The notes: generated by a model from the sequence alone, not told the origin. 64,000 bases of DNA from Flavobacterium luteum (GCF_008806775.1 NZ_WAEM01000001.1:744001-808000), one strand, 5' to 3'. Counted from the first letter of the stretch, positions 7,762 to 17,168 are shown. Numbers and translations are program-made.

Positions 7762-10254
7762 ATGCAAAAGCATTCTTCTTTCTTAGCTCTTTTCTATTTT
7801 ACATTCCAAATAATTGTTGCTCAACAACCAACAAAACCAAATGCAGTAGAAATTTACAATCAAATTCAAAAATTAAATTTTTTGGGTACGGTTTTGTATG
7901 TTGCTGCACATCCTGATGATGAAAACACCCGATTAATTTCCTACATGGCCAATGAAAAAAAGGCTCGAACAGGATATTTATCATTAACACGTGGCGATGG
8001 TGGACAAAACTTAATTGGTTCTGAACTCCGAGAATTACTTGGAGTCATTCGCACTCAAGAACTTATTGAAGCCAGAAAGATAGATGGCGGAGAACAATTT
8101 TTTTCTCGTGCTAATGATTTTGGCTATTCAAAAAATCCTGACGAAACCTTATCTATTTGGAATAAAGATGAAGTTTTGAGTGACATTATTTACATCATCA
8201 GAAAATTTCAGCCAGACATAATCATCAATAGATTTGATGCTCGTTCCCCAGGAACTACTCATGGTCATCATACTTCATCTGCAATGCTCAGTTTAGAAGC
8301 TTTTGATAAAGTAAATGATAAATCGTTCTATCCTAATCAGCTTGATTTAGTAGCAACTTGGCAACCCAAACGTATTTTTTTTAATACTTCATGGTGGTTT
8401 TATGGAAGCAAAGAAAAATTTGAAAAAGCCGATAAATCGAATTTAGTTCAATTCAAAATGGGCGTTTATTACCCATCCATTGGAAAATCCAATCAAGAGA
8501 TTGCAGCTCTAAGCAGAAGCCGTCATCAATCTCAAGGCTTTGGTAGTACAGGGACTCGTGGAGAGGAAGACGAATATCTTGAATTATTAAAAGGAGATAG
8601 TACAAAAGATAAAACCAACATTTTTGAAGGTATTGATACTTCTTGGAACCGTGTTGATGGAGGAAAAGCAATTGGCGATTTATTGAACAATGTGGAGAAA
8701 AATTTCGATTTCAAAAATCCGTCTGCTAGTATTCCTGAATTGGTTAAAGCCTACTCCATGATTCAAACCCTAAATGAAAATCATTGGAAACCAATCAAAT
8801 CTGAAGAAATTAAAAAAATAATTGCTGCTTGTGCAGGATTGTATCTTGAGGCAGTTGCTGAAAATCAAGAAGTTACTTTCGGAAATTCGTTAAAAGTAAA
8901 ATTGGAAGCTATAAACCGCAGTGTAATTCCAATGCAATTGATAAGCTGGAAAACATTTCCAGAAGCAAATACTAATTTTCAAACAATTGAATTAAAGAAT
9001 AACATTTCACAAATTCTGACTACAGAAATACCTATTCTACAAACTTTACAGCTTACGCAACCTTACTATCTAAAGGAAAAAGGAACTATTGGAATGTATC
9101 GTGTTGATGAACAAAAAAACATAGGAATTCCTGACAGTAGCAGAGAAATAAAAGTAACATTTACTATAAAAATTAATGGAGTGTTAATCCCTTTTGATAG
9201 AAATGTGATTTACAAATTAAACGATGATGTTAAAGGTGAAGTTTACAAGCCTTTAGATGTTGTGCCTGAAATATCCACTTCAATTCAAGACAAAGTTGTT
9301 ATTTTTAATTCCGATAAATCAAAAAAAATAGCAATAAAAATTAAAGCTGGAAAAGAAAATATAAAAGGTGTTTTACAACTAGAATTACCTAATAATTGGG
9401 AAGTAAGTCCGATATCAATTCCGTTTTCATTAACCAAAAAAGGAGAAGAAAAAACTGTTTCTTTTGAAATTAACCCTCCAAAAAATGCCGATGAAGTAGT
9501 TGCAAAATGTATTGCAATTGTTGATGGAGTTCGTTATGACAAGGAGCAAATCAACATTAATTACGATCATATTTCAAAACAGCAAGTATTAAAATTTTCT
9601 GAAGCAAAACTCATTAAATTGAATATTAAAACTGGAAAAGAAAAAATTGTATACATCATGGGAGCTGGAGATGAAGTTCCTAAAAGTTTGCATCAAATGG
9701 GCTATGAGGTTACAGTAATGAAAGCTGACGAAATTTCTAAGGAAAATTTAATGCTTTTTGATGTTGTAATAACTGGAATTAGAGCTTACAACACCGTCCA
9801 AGCATTGGCTTTAAAGCAACAGACTTTATTCGATTTTGTTAAAGAAGGAAAAACTATGATTGTGCAATACAATACTTTAGACGATTTTGTTACACCTGAT
9901 ATCGCACCTTTTCCTCTAAAAATTTCCAGAGACAGAGTTACTGATGAAAATGCGAAAATAGAATTTTTAGCACCCAATCATCCCATTTTAAATTATCCGA
10001 ATACAATTACCGCTGCAGATTTTGAAGGTTGGAAACAAGAACAAGGGCTGTATTATCCTAACGAATGGGACAAAGCCTTTACTCCTATTTTAGCGTCGAA
10101 TGATAAAGGCGAAACCTCAAAAAAAGGGGCTTTACTTGTTGCTAAATATGGAAAAGGAAATTTTATTTACACCGGATTAAGCTTCTTTAGAGAGTTACCA
10201 GAAGGTGTTTCAGGTGCTTTTCGATTAATGGCAAATATGATTTCAATAAAATAA
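7762..10254 (+). CDS. Secreted PIG-L (LmbE-like) deacetylase
   Basis: About 830 residues from the ATG at 7762. An in-frame TTG at 7735 is possible, but MQKHSSFLALFYFTFQIIVAQQ from 7762 is a normal signal peptide. The PIG-L domain (about 35-260) has the AHPDDE zinc motif and THGHHTSS with further metal ligands. Family members remove acetyl groups from N-acetylglucosamine-type sugars. The remaining 550 residues look like beta-sandwich domains and a ThuA/flavodoxin-like C-terminal part (DVVITGIRAYN, YGKGNFIYTGLSFFREL). It is followed after 8 bases by a small peptide and a symporter, which suggests that extracellular deacetylation feeds sugar uptake; this is inferred. Confidence 0.8.
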   Translation: MQKHSSFLALFYFTFQIIVAQQPTKPNAVEIYNQIQKLNFLGTVLYVAAHPDDENTRLISYMANEKKARTGYLSLTRGDGGQNLIGSELRELLGVIRTQELIEARKIDGGEQFFSRANDFGYSKNPDETLSIWNKDEVLSDIIYIIRKFQPDIIINRFDARSPGTTHGHHTSSAMLSLEAFDKVNDKSFYPNQLDLVATWQPKRIFFNTSWWFYGSKEKFEKADKSNLVQFKMGVYYPSIGKSNQEIAALSRSRHQSQGFGSTGTRGEEDEYLELLKGDSTKDKTNIFEGIDTSWNRVDGGKAIGDLLNNVEKNFDFKNPSASIPELVKAYSMIQTLNENHWKPIKSEEIKKIIAACAGLYLEAVAENQEVTFGNSLKVKLEAINRSVIPMQLISWKTFPEANTNFQTIELKNNISQILTTEIPILQTLQLTQPYYLKEKGTIGMYRVDEQKNIGIPDSSREIKVTFTIKINGVLIPFDRNVIYKLNDDVKGEVYKPLDVVPEISTSIQDKVVIFNSDKSKKIAIKIKAGKENIKGVLQLELPNNWEVSPISIPFSLTKKGEEKTVSFEINPPKNADEVVAKCIAIVDGVRYDKEQININYDHISKQQVLKFSEAKLIKLNIKTGKEKIVYIMGAGDEVPKSLHQMGYEVTVMKADEISKENLMLFDVVITGIRAYNTVQALALKQQTLFDFVKEGKTMIVQYNTLDDFVTPDIAPFPLKISRDRVTDENAKIEFLAPNHPILNYPNTITAADFEGWKQEQGLYYPNEWDKAFTPILASNDKGETSKKGALLVAKYGKGNFIYTGLSFFRELPEGVSGAFRLMANMISIK

Positions 10255-10262
10255 TTTCAATT

Positions 10263-10370
10263 ATGGATTCAGAAAAAGCAACTACTTGGAAAAAAAGTTA
10301 TACTTGGGTATTAATTGCCAATGCCTTATATATTTTAATTTTCTTTTTATTAATGATACTATTCTCCTAA
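10263..10370 (+). CDS. 35-residue single-span membrane protein preceding the symporter
   Basis: ATG at 10263, stop TAA at 10368-10370. The peptide starts MDSEKATTWKKSYTWVLIAN and continues as one hydrophobic helix ending LFS. It begins 8 bases after the PIG-L stop codon and ends one base before the ATG of the symporter, so translation is very probably coupled. Position and topology match small partner proteins encoded just before sodium/solute symporters in other bacteria (DUF3311-type in actinobacteria). It is likely a small subunit of the transporter. No biochemical role is known. Confidence 0.7.
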   Translation: MDSEKATTWKKSYTWVLIANALYILIFFLLMILFS

Positions 10371-10371
10371 A

Positions 10372-12066
10372 ATGCAACAACTCGATTGGATTGTACTTTC
10401 GGCAACCTTACTATTCATTGTAATTTACGGTGTTTGGAAAACCAAAGGAAGTAAAAATGTAGAAGACTACATTCTTGGAAACAACGAAACTCCATGGTAT
10501 ATAGTAGGTTTATCAGTTATGGCAACACAAGCCAGCGCGATAACATTTCTCTCCACTCCAGGTCAGGCATATCATGACGGAATGGGCTTTGTGCAGTTTT
10601 ATTTTGGCTTACCAATTGCTATGGTCGTTATATGCGTAACATTTATTCCTATTTATCACAAACTTAAAGTTTTTACTGCTTACGAATACTTGGAGCAACG
10701 TTTTGACCTTAAAACACGTTCGTTAGCAGCCATTTTATTTCTTTTTCAAAGAGGATTAGGAACGGGATTAACCATATATGCTCCAGCAATTATTTTATCA
10801 GCTTTATTAGGTTGGAATCTTACTTTAATGAATATTGTTATTGGTGTACTAGTAATCATTTACACTTTTGCTGGCGGAACAAAAGCAGTCAACGTAACTC
10901 AAAAGCATCAAATGTTTGTGATTATGTCAGGCATGTTTATTACCTTTTTCTTGATATTGCATTTATTACCTAATGATATGACTTTTAGTAATGCTTTACA
11001 CATTGCAGGTGCCAATCATAAAATGGATATTGTAGATTTTTCATTTGATCCTGAAACTCGTTACACTTTTTGGAGTGGAATTACTGGAGGTTTTTTTCTT
11101 GCTTTGTCCTATTTTGGAACCGATCAATCACAAGTAGGAAGATATTTGTCGGGAAAATCAATCAAGGAAAGCCAAATGGGATTAATCATGAATGGCTTTT
11201 TAAAAGTGCCTATGCAATTTTTTATTTTATTGATAGGCGTTATGGTATTCGTTTTTTTTCAATTCAATCCTGTTCCGTTAAATTTTAATCCAAATAATAA
11301 AATTATCGTTGAGAATTCTAAATACAAAGCCGATTATAATGCTTTAGAAACCAAGTTGGTTAAATTATCCGAAGAAAAAAAAGAAATTAATTTGATTTAT
11401 ATCGATCATTTGAATCAAAATTATGATAATCCGATTTTGAGAAAGGAATTAGTAGCCATTTCTAATAAAGAAAATGATTTACGGGACGAAGCCAGAGAAA
11501 TTATCACACAAGCGGATCCAAAATCAGAGACCAACGATAAAGATTATGTATTTATTCATTTCATTTTAAACTACTTACCCAAAGGATTAATTGGATTATT
11601 ATTGGCCGTAATTTTATCTGCAGCTATGTCATCAACAGCATCTGGTTTAAATGCACTGGCTTCTACAACAGCAATAGATATATATAAACGAAACGTAAAA
11701 GGAGAAAAAACCGAAAAACATTTTGTAAACGCTACTAAGTTTTTTACCATCTTATGGGGAATAATCGCAATACTTTTTGCTTGCGTCGGCACCTTATTTG
11801 AAAACTTAATTCAATTGGTAAACATTGTAGGTTCCATTTTTTACGGTACAGTATTAGGAATATTTTTAGTAGGTTTCTATATTAAATTTGTAAAAGCCAA
11901 AGCTATTTTTTGGGGGGCAGTTATCAGCCAATTATTAATTTTTTATATCTATTATTTGGAAGTAGTTAGTTTCTTGTGGTTGAATTTTATTGGTGCAATG
12001 TTTACCATTTTTCTATCGATCTCTATTCAGATGATAGTTGGAAATGATAAAGAAGCTTTTGATTAA
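10372..12066 (+). CDS. Sodium/solute symporter (SSS family)
   Basis: 564 residues and about 13 membrane helices. Typical SSS features are the N-terminal DWIVLSATLLFIVIYGVW helix, FLSTPGQAYHDGMGF in the second and third helices, the GTDQSQVGRYLSGK segment, and LSAAMSSTASGLNALAS late in the protein. A hydrophilic, coiled-coil-like insertion of about 85 residues (about 305-392) sits between two helices. Substrate unknown; the upstream deacetylase suggests a sugar or amino-sugar. Three-gene operon with 7762 and 10263, ended by a strong hairpin terminator. Confidence 0.85.
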   Translation: MQQLDWIVLSATLLFIVIYGVWKTKGSKNVEDYILGNNETPWYIVGLSVMATQASAITFLSTPGQAYHDGMGFVQFYFGLPIAMVVICVTFIPIYHKLKVFTAYEYLEQRFDLKTRSLAAILFLFQRGLGTGLTIYAPAIILSALLGWNLTLMNIVIGVLVIIYTFAGGTKAVNVTQKHQMFVIMSGMFITFFLILHLLPNDMTFSNALHIAGANHKMDIVDFSFDPETRYTFWSGITGGFFLALSYFGTDQSQVGRYLSGKSIKESQMGLIMNGFLKVPMQFFILLIGVMVFVFFQFNPVPLNFNPNNKIIVENSKYKADYNALETKLVKLSEEKKEINLIYIDHLNQNYDNPILRKELVAISNKENDLRDEAREIITQADPKSETNDKDYVFIHFILNYLPKGLIGLLLAVILSAAMSSTASGLNALASTTAIDIYKRNVKGEKTEKHFVNATKFFTILWGIIAILFACVGTLFENLIQLVNIVGSIFYGTVLGIFLVGFYIKFVKAKAIFWGAVISQLLIFYIYYLEVVSFLWLNFIGAMFTIFLSISIQMIVGNDKEAFD

Positions 12067-12076
12067 TTACATAAAA

Positions 12077-12115
12077 AAAACCGTAAACTCAATTTTATTT
12101 TGAGTTTACGGTTTT
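12077..12115. terminator. Bidirectional hairpin terminator
   Basis: A perfect 16-bp stem, AAAACCGTAAACTCAA (12077-12092) with its complement at 12100-12115, has a 7-base loop and an A-run before and T-run after, so it can stop both the symporter transcript (plus) and the DUF2911 gene (minus). Confidence 0.9.
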
Positions 12116-12131
12116 AAGGTATCTTCTAAAA

Positions 12132-12986
12132 TTACTTTTTACTCCATTCCGCTATGCTCTCTTTATTCATTTTTACATAGTCAGCATTTTTTGCTTTTTC
12201 AGCTCCTGCCATAGATAATTTTGCTGTTTCGATAGCTCCTTTTTTATCATTTAATTTTCCCTGAATTAATGATTTTAATCTCAAGTGCCAAAACGGAACA
12301 TCTTCTCCTGTTTTAACCATAGATAAAGCTTTATTTACATATTCTAATGCTTTATTTGTATCACCATTCGATTGAAATAAATATTGAGCTGATGAAAAAT
12401 AATCACCAGATGTAGGCCCCGCTAATGCTTTTTCGATACTGGCCATTGCCATTTTCTGAGTTGGAACTTCAAATTTTACTGCTACCAAAGTTTTTTCCCA
12501 AGACAATTCAAGATGGGCAAAATTATTGTCTAAATTATTAATCGAAATCGTAAAACTCTCTACTGGTCTATTTAACATTTCAGATTTCGCAGTGGTTCGC
12601 AATGCAACTTTACTTTCGCTAAACTCATCTGGCGTTCCCCAATTGTCTGTTTCTGAATAAAAAACAATCTCCCAATTGTCAGCTTTCGGAGTGGTATATA
12701 TTGCGTACTTTCCTTTTTTTAGTGTTTTTCCATCAATAACTACATCTTCACTGAACGAAATTGTGGTATTGGCATTCGCTCCTGTTCTCCATAACTTACC
12801 AAAAGGCACTAAATCTCCAAAAATAGTTCTCCCTTTAGCACTTGGTCTAGAATATTCTATAGTAACATCTGTTAAACCTACAACTTGTTCTAATTTTGAT
12901 TTAGGACTAGGTGCTGGAGTTTTTACTTGTGCGTCTGTAACAAAATTAGCAATCATTATTGCCAACAAAACAATTATTTTTTTCAT
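12132..12986 (-). CDS. DUF2911 secreted protein with C-terminal helical repeats
   Basis: 284 residues. A signal peptide (ends VTDAQ, about residue 20) is followed by the DUF2911 domain (about 25-165), with the family hallmarks TIEYSRPSAKGRTIFGDLVP, GKLWRTGANANTTI and YAIYTTP. Residues 185-284 look like TPR-type helices (DTNKALEYVNKALSM, KKGAIETAKLSMAGAEKAK). The family is common and often highly expressed in Bacteroidetes, but its function is not known. It faces the symporter gene across a shared terminator. Confidence 0.85.
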   Translation of the reverse strand: MKKIIVLLAIMIANFVTDAQVKTPAPSPKSKLEQVVGLTDVTIEYSRPSAKGRTIFGDLVPFGKLWRTGANANTTISFSEDVVIDGKTLKKGKYAIYTTPKADNWEIVFYSETDNWGTPDEFSESKVALRTTAKSEMLNRPVESFTISINNLDNNFAHLELSWEKTLVAVKFEVPTQKMAMASIEKALAGPTSGDYFSSAQYLFQSNGDTNKALEYVNKALSMVKTGEDVPFWHLRLKSLIQGKLNDKKGAIETAKLSMAGAEKAKNADYVKMNKESIAEWSKK

Positions 12987-13126
12987 AATTAAATATTTAG
13001 TTAAGTATCAAAATTACAAATTCGTAACTGTATATGTGTTAATAATTCCTTAATTTGAATATTAATTTTGTTTAACATTTTTTAAATATTATAAAACAAA
13101 ATAGTTATCTTTACAAAAAAAATATA

Positions 13127-13594
13127 ATGAAGATTTATACTAAAAAAAGCAAACAAAATTTACCAATAACTATAGAAGAAGCTTGGGAATTTCTTTCTAA
13201 CCCAAAAAACTTAAAAACTATTACACCGGAATATATGGGTTTTGTTATAGAGTCTGGAGCGGATAGGCCTATGTATCCCGGACAAATTATACAATATATT
13301 GTTACTCCAATCTTAGGAATAAAAACAAAATGGGTTACCGAAATTACTCATGTTCAAGACAAAAAATATTTTGTAGATGAGCAACGTTTTGGTCCTTATG
13401 CACTTTGGCATCACAAACATTTTATAAAGGAAATCCCCGGTGGTGTAGAAATGGAAGATATTATAGATTATAAAGTTCCAATGGGGATTTTAGGACAATT
13501 GGTTCATCCTTTTTTAGTAAAACCAAAATTGGATGAAATTTTCGATTACAGACATAAGAAATTAATTGAACTATTTGGCGAATTCAAATCATAA
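13127..13594 (+). CDS. SRPBCC (START-like) ligand-binding protein
   Basis: 155 residues, cytosolic. The sequence follows the SRPBCC helix-grip pattern: an N-terminal strand, ITIEEAWEFLSNPKNLKTIT, then beta strands with KWVTEITHVQDKKYFVDEQRFGPYALWHHKHFI and a long C-terminal helix. Such proteins bind hydrophobic ligands in a deep cavity. The same type of gene is often found beside photolyases, as here (SDR and photolyase follow on the same strand), so it may take part in light or oxidative-stress protection. The ligand is unknown. Confidence 0.8.
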   Translation: MKIYTKKSKQNLPITIEEAWEFLSNPKNLKTITPEYMGFVIESGADRPMYPGQIIQYIVTPILGIKTKWVTEITHVQDKKYFVDEQRFGPYALWHHKHFIKEIPGGVEMEDIIDYKVPMGILGQLVHPFLVKPKLDEIFDYRHKKLIELFGEFKS

Positions 13595-13620
13595 CTATGA
13601 AATGAGCATAACCTAAAATT

Positions 13621-13651
13621 GGTCGCAATACACCAATCAAGATATGCGACC
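13621..13651 (+). other. Hairpin in the SRPBCC-SDR intergenic region
   Basis: GGTCGCA (13621-13627) pairs perfectly with TGCGACC (13645-13651) over a 17-base loop; it is followed by GAGCTTTGCTC, a second small hairpin. This 120-base gap is GC-richer than its surroundings. There is no T-run, so it may be a processing or attenuation structure or an intergenic palindrome. No known riboswitch is recognised. Confidence 0.4.
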
Positions 13652-13717
13652 CGAGAGCTTTGCTCGAACAGGCGAAGCAATTACATATGACCATATAAAA
13701 ACAATAAAAATCTACAT

Positions 13718-14416
13718 ATGAAAAATATACTATTAATTGGTGGTTCACAAGGAATTGGTCTTGCCATAGCAACAGCGTTAGAAAATAAAAATAATGTTTT
13801 TGTTGCTTCTAGAACTTCAGAAAATTTAGAACAGCTAAACGTCACTCATATTCCTTTTGATGCTTTGACTGATTCGATAGACAGTTCTTTATTGCCTGCT
13901 GTGATTGACGGATTGGTTTATTGCCCAGGAAGTATTAATTTAAGACCTTTCAGAGGATTAAAATTGGAAACTTTTGAAAGTGATATGAACATTAATTTCT
14001 TTAGTATGGTAAAAGTCATTCAATCTATTTTACCACAACTTTCTGCTTCCAATCAATCGAGTATTGTATTGTTTAGTAGTGTAGCGGCCTCAATGGGAAT
14101 GCCTTTTCATACTAGTGTAGCTGCCGCAAAAGGAGCAATAGAAGGTTTTGCTAAAGCTTTGGCAGCTGAGTATGCTCCTAAAATTCGAGTAAATGTAATT
14201 GCGCCTTCATTAACCAATACACCATTAGCAGATAAATTTTTAAATAATGAAACCAAGCAAGAAAAATCAGCTGAAAGACATCCATTAAAACGATTTGGTC
14301 AACCTGAAGATTTAGCGCAAATGGCTAGCTTTCTTTTAAGTGAAAATTCATCTTGGATTTCAGGACAAATTATGCATGTAGATGGAGGAATGTCTACTTT
14401 ATTAGTTAATGGATAA
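13718..14416 (+). CDS. Short-chain dehydrogenase/reductase (SDR), divergent active site
   Basis: 232 residues. The Rossmann start LIGGSQGIGLAIATAL is a variant of the TGxxxGIG motif, and MHVDGGMSTL closes the domain. In the catalytic region (FSSVAAS... then HTSVAAAKGAIEG) Lys138 is present, but the position of the catalytic Tyr (YxxxK) holds Val134, so normal SDR chemistry is doubtful. Photolyase-linked SDRs may have another role. It lies between the SRPBCC gene (123 bases upstream) and the photolyase (40 bases downstream), all on the plus strand. Confidence 0.8.
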   Translation: MKNILLIGGSQGIGLAIATALENKNNVFVASRTSENLEQLNVTHIPFDALTDSIDSSLLPAVIDGLVYCPGSINLRPFRGLKLETFESDMNINFFSMVKVIQSILPQLSASNQSSIVLFSSVAASMGMPFHTSVAAAKGAIEGFAKALAAEYAPKIRVNVIAPSLTNTPLADKFLNNETKQEKSAERHPLKRFGQPEDLAQMASFLLSENSSWISGQIMHVDGGMSTLLVNG

Positions 14417-14456
14417 TATTTTTTAAATGTATTCCATTTTAAGTAAAAGATAAAAT

Positions 14457-15743
14457 ATGAATGTATTCTGGTTTCGACGTGATTTAAGAATTGACGATAA
14501 TAATGGCTTATACCAAGCTTTAACGAGTGGTAAAGATGTTCTTCCCATATTTATTTTTGACTCAGACATTCTTAAAGAACTTCCAAAAAACGATGCTCGT
14601 GTTACTTTTATTCATGAATTGTTGCAAAAAATTAATCTTCAGTTACAACAAATAGGCAAATCATTGGCTGTTTTTCATGGCAAACCAGAATTGATTTTTG
14701 AGCAGTTGGCTGAAGAAAATAAAATAGAAACTGTTTACACTAATCATGATTATGAGCCTTATGCCAGAAAACGTGATTTAGCTGTTTTTCAAGTTTTTAA
14801 AAAATACAAAATAGAATTTTTAACCTACAAAGATCAAGTTATTTTTGAAAAATCGGAAGTTACAAAAGAGGATGGATTGCCCTATGTAGTTTACACTCCA
14901 TATTCTAATAAATGGAAAGAAAAATTCAAGCATATCACTTTAGAAAATTATAATTCAGAAGATTTTCTAGATAAAATTGCCACTCACAACTATCCTTTTT
15001 TGAGTATGGAAACTATAGGTTTTGAAACTTCTAAAATCAAAGTAACTCCCTATGATGTTTCTAGTAGCTTAATTCAAAATTATGAAGCAACACGAAATTT
15101 TCCATATCAAAATAAAACCTCATATTTAGGGGCGCATCTTCGTTTTGGGGCAGTTTCTATTCGGAAAATGGTAGGTAAAGCTATTCTGGAGCAAAATGAA
15201 ACGTTCCTGAAAGAACTGATTTGGAGAGAATTTTTTATGCAAATATTGTGGCACTTCCCACATACAAAAAATGCAAGTTTCCGACCAAAATATGATGCTA
15301 TACAGTGGAATAATAATGAAGAAGATTTTAAAAAATGGTGTGAAGGAAAAACGGGTTATCCTTTTGTAGATGCTGGCATGCGAGAGTTGAATGCTACAGG
15401 ACACATGCACAATCGGGTTCGGATGATAGTGGCGAGTTTTTTATGCAAACATTTACTCATAGATTGGAGATGGGGCGAAACTTATTTTACCCAAAAACTA
15501 CTCGATTACGAGCAAGCTAGTAATGTAGGAAACTGGCAATGGGCTGCAGGAAGTGGCGTTGATGCGGCTCCCTATTTCAGAATTTTTAATCCTACAGAGC
15601 AAATCAAAAAGTTTGACAAAGACCTAAAATACATCAAAAAATGGATTCCAGAACTTGAAACCTTTGATTATCCAAAACCTATAGTAGATCATAAAATGGC
15701 AAGAGAACGCTGTTTAAGGGTTTTTAAAGAAGCCGTTGGGTAA
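14457..15743 (+). CDS. phrB: Deoxyribodipyrimidine photolyase (cryptochrome/photolyase family)
   Basis: 428 residues, close to the usual 430-470 for class I CPD photolyases. The N-terminal antenna domain begins VFWFRRDLRIDDNNGLYQAL; the helical FAD domain has RMIVASFLCKHLLIDWRWGE, then GNWQWAAGSGVDAAPYFRIF and NPTEQIKKFD, with the conserved Trp residues of the electron chain. It repairs UV-induced pyrimidine dimers with blue light. A cryptochrome role is possible but less likely. It faces the HAD gene with a 2-base gap. Confidence 0.88.
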   Translation: MNVFWFRRDLRIDDNNGLYQALTSGKDVLPIFIFDSDILKELPKNDARVTFIHELLQKINLQLQQIGKSLAVFHGKPELIFEQLAEENKIETVYTNHDYEPYARKRDLAVFQVFKKYKIEFLTYKDQVIFEKSEVTKEDGLPYVVYTPYSNKWKEKFKHITLENYNSEDFLDKIATHNYPFLSMETIGFETSKIKVTPYDVSSSLIQNYEATRNFPYQNKTSYLGAHLRFGAVSIRKMVGKAILEQNETFLKELIWREFFMQILWHFPHTKNASFRPKYDAIQWNNNEEDFKKWCEGKTGYPFVDAGMRELNATGHMHNRVRMIVASFLCKHLLIDWRWGETYFTQKLLDYEQASNVGNWQWAAGSGVDAAPYFRIFNPTEQIKKFDKDLKYIKKWIPELETFDYPKPIVDHKMARERCLRVFKEAVG

Positions 15744-15745
15744 AG

Positions 15746-16402
15746 CTATTTTATACTCCTAATTTTCTCAAAATTCAATTCATCAAAATGCTGAATTACT
15801 TTATTTGCTAGTGAAAAATCTTGCATTTTAGAATTGACACTATTATAACCAATACAAAAAATTCCTGCAGCATTAGAGGCAATAATCCCATTGGTACTGT
15901 CTTCTATAACAATACAATTTTCTTTTGATGTTTTTGATAAAGAAACGGCATGTTCAAAAATAGCAGGATGCGGTTTCGATTTCGGAAAATCTTCACCAGA
16001 AACAATATGACTAAAATAAGAATGTAAATTAAATCGTGTAAAAACGCGATCAATAGTTACTTTTGATGCTGATGATGCCAGTATCAATTGCATACCGTTG
16101 TGAAATAAATCTTTAATTAATTTTTCAACACCATCTAACAGAATCAAATCTTCTTTTTTATCGAAAGCATCATTAAAAAGAGTTCGTTTTCTTAAAATCA
16201 AATCTTCTACATCATATTCTAAATCGAAAGTTTGTTTCAATTTCTGGAAAGTATTTCGAGTAGAATTTCCCATATAAGTTGTAAACAGTTCTTGAGAAAC
16301 TTTAATATCTAGCTCTTCAAAATGTTGAAAATAGGCATAATGATGAACAGGTTCTGTATCAACAATAACGCCATCCATATCGAAAATTACAGTTTGTATC
16401 AT
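15746..16402 (-). CDS. HAD-superfamily phosphatase/phosphoglucomutase-like
   Basis: 218 residues. Motif I FDMDGVIVDTEPVHHYAY, motif II ASSAS, a Lys in SGEDFPKSKPHP and motif IV VIEDSTNGIIAS fit the beta-phosphoglucomutase-like subgroup of HAD hydrolases, with a helical cap between residues 17 and 85. The substrate is a small phosphorylated sugar or similar and cannot be told from the sequence. It lies 6 bases downstream of TcdA in the same orientation, so they are probably one operon. Confidence 0.82.
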   Translation of the reverse strand: MIQTVIFDMDGVIVDTEPVHHYAYFQHFEELDIKVSQELFTTYMGNSTRNTFQKLKQTFDLEYDVEDLILRKRTLFNDAFDKKEDLILLDGVEKLIKDLFHNGMQLILASSASKVTIDRVFTRFNLHSYFSHIVSGEDFPKSKPHPAIFEHAVSLSKTSKENCIVIEDSTNGIIASNAAGIFCIGYNSVNSKMQDFSLANKVIQHFDELNFEKIRSIK

Positions 16403-16408
16403 TTGAAG

Positions 16409-17152
16409 TTAGGAGTTGGAAGTTTTGGTGTTTGGTTCGTTATTTTTAAGAAGATATCGTATAACCGTTTCGGCTGCATGTAATCCAAAAAGCCCTGGCA
16501 TATAACTATTGGTTCCATAAAATGATTTTTTAAAATTAGAACCATCAGTCATTTTCAGGCTTGTTTCATCTTGAATTTCAGATGAATAGACTACTTTTAA
16601 TTTATCAATTTTTACAGCTTTCAATTTCTTTTTCATGGCTTTCGCCAAAAAACAATTTACAGTACTATTAATATCGGCCACTTTTACTTTAGAAGCTTCC
16701 ATCTTTCCTCCAGCACCCATACTGCTGATAATTTTTACTCTTTTTCGCTTAGCGGCAATAATCAAATTTAATTTAGGGGTTAAGCTATCAATGCAATCCA
16801 AAACATAATCATAGTCTTCAGTGACAATCTCAAAAGCGCGTTCTGGCGAAAGAAATTCTTTTACTTTTGTCAGTTGCAATTCTGGATTGATATCTAACAA
16901 TCGATTACCAACAATATCAATTTTAGGCAAACCTACTGTTGAATGTAATGCGGGTAATTGCCTGTTAATGTTAGTTATATCAACAACATCTCCATCAACT
17001 ATTGTCATTTTACCTACACCCGCTCGAGCAATAAATTCGGCTGCAAAAGAGCCTACTCCGCCAACTCCAACAATTAATACATTTGCCTTTTTTAAATTTT
17101 CTAAACCTTCTTTTTTAAATAAAAGTTCAGCTCTTTCTGTCCATGCTGCCAT
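16409..17152 (-). CDS. tcdA: tRNA threonylcarbamoyladenosine dehydratase (TcdA/CsdL)
   Basis: 247 residues. E1-like ThiF/HesA fold: VLIVGVGGVGSFAAEFIARAGVG (about 26-48) is the ATP-binding loop, DGDVVDITNINRQ and DCIDSLTPKLNLI carry further family motifs. The protein cyclises the t6A modification at tRNA position 37 to ct6A in an ATP-dependent step. Small size, single domain and absence of the ThiF/MoeB zinc Cys pairs support TcdA over MoeB/ThiF. Start ATG at 17152 and TatD upstream at a 16-base gap. Confidence 0.88.
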   Translation of the reverse strand: MAAWTERAELLFKKEGLENLKKANVLIVGVGGVGSFAAEFIARAGVGKMTIVDGDVVDITNINRQLPALHSTVGLPKIDIVGNRLLDINPELQLTKVKEFLSPERAFEIVTEDYDYVLDCIDSLTPKLNLIIAAKRKRVKIISSMGAGGKMEASKVKVADINSTVNCFLAKAMKKKLKAVKIDKLKVVYSSEIQDETSLKMTDGSNFKKSFYGTNSYMPGLFGLHAAETVIRYLLKNNEPNTKTSNS

Positions 17153-17168
17153 TTGTATATGCTATTAT

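Noticed and set aside
12676..13053. Plus-strand frame of 125 codons
   Set aside because: Antisense to the DUF2911 gene; no family features, and the true gene on the other strand is certain.
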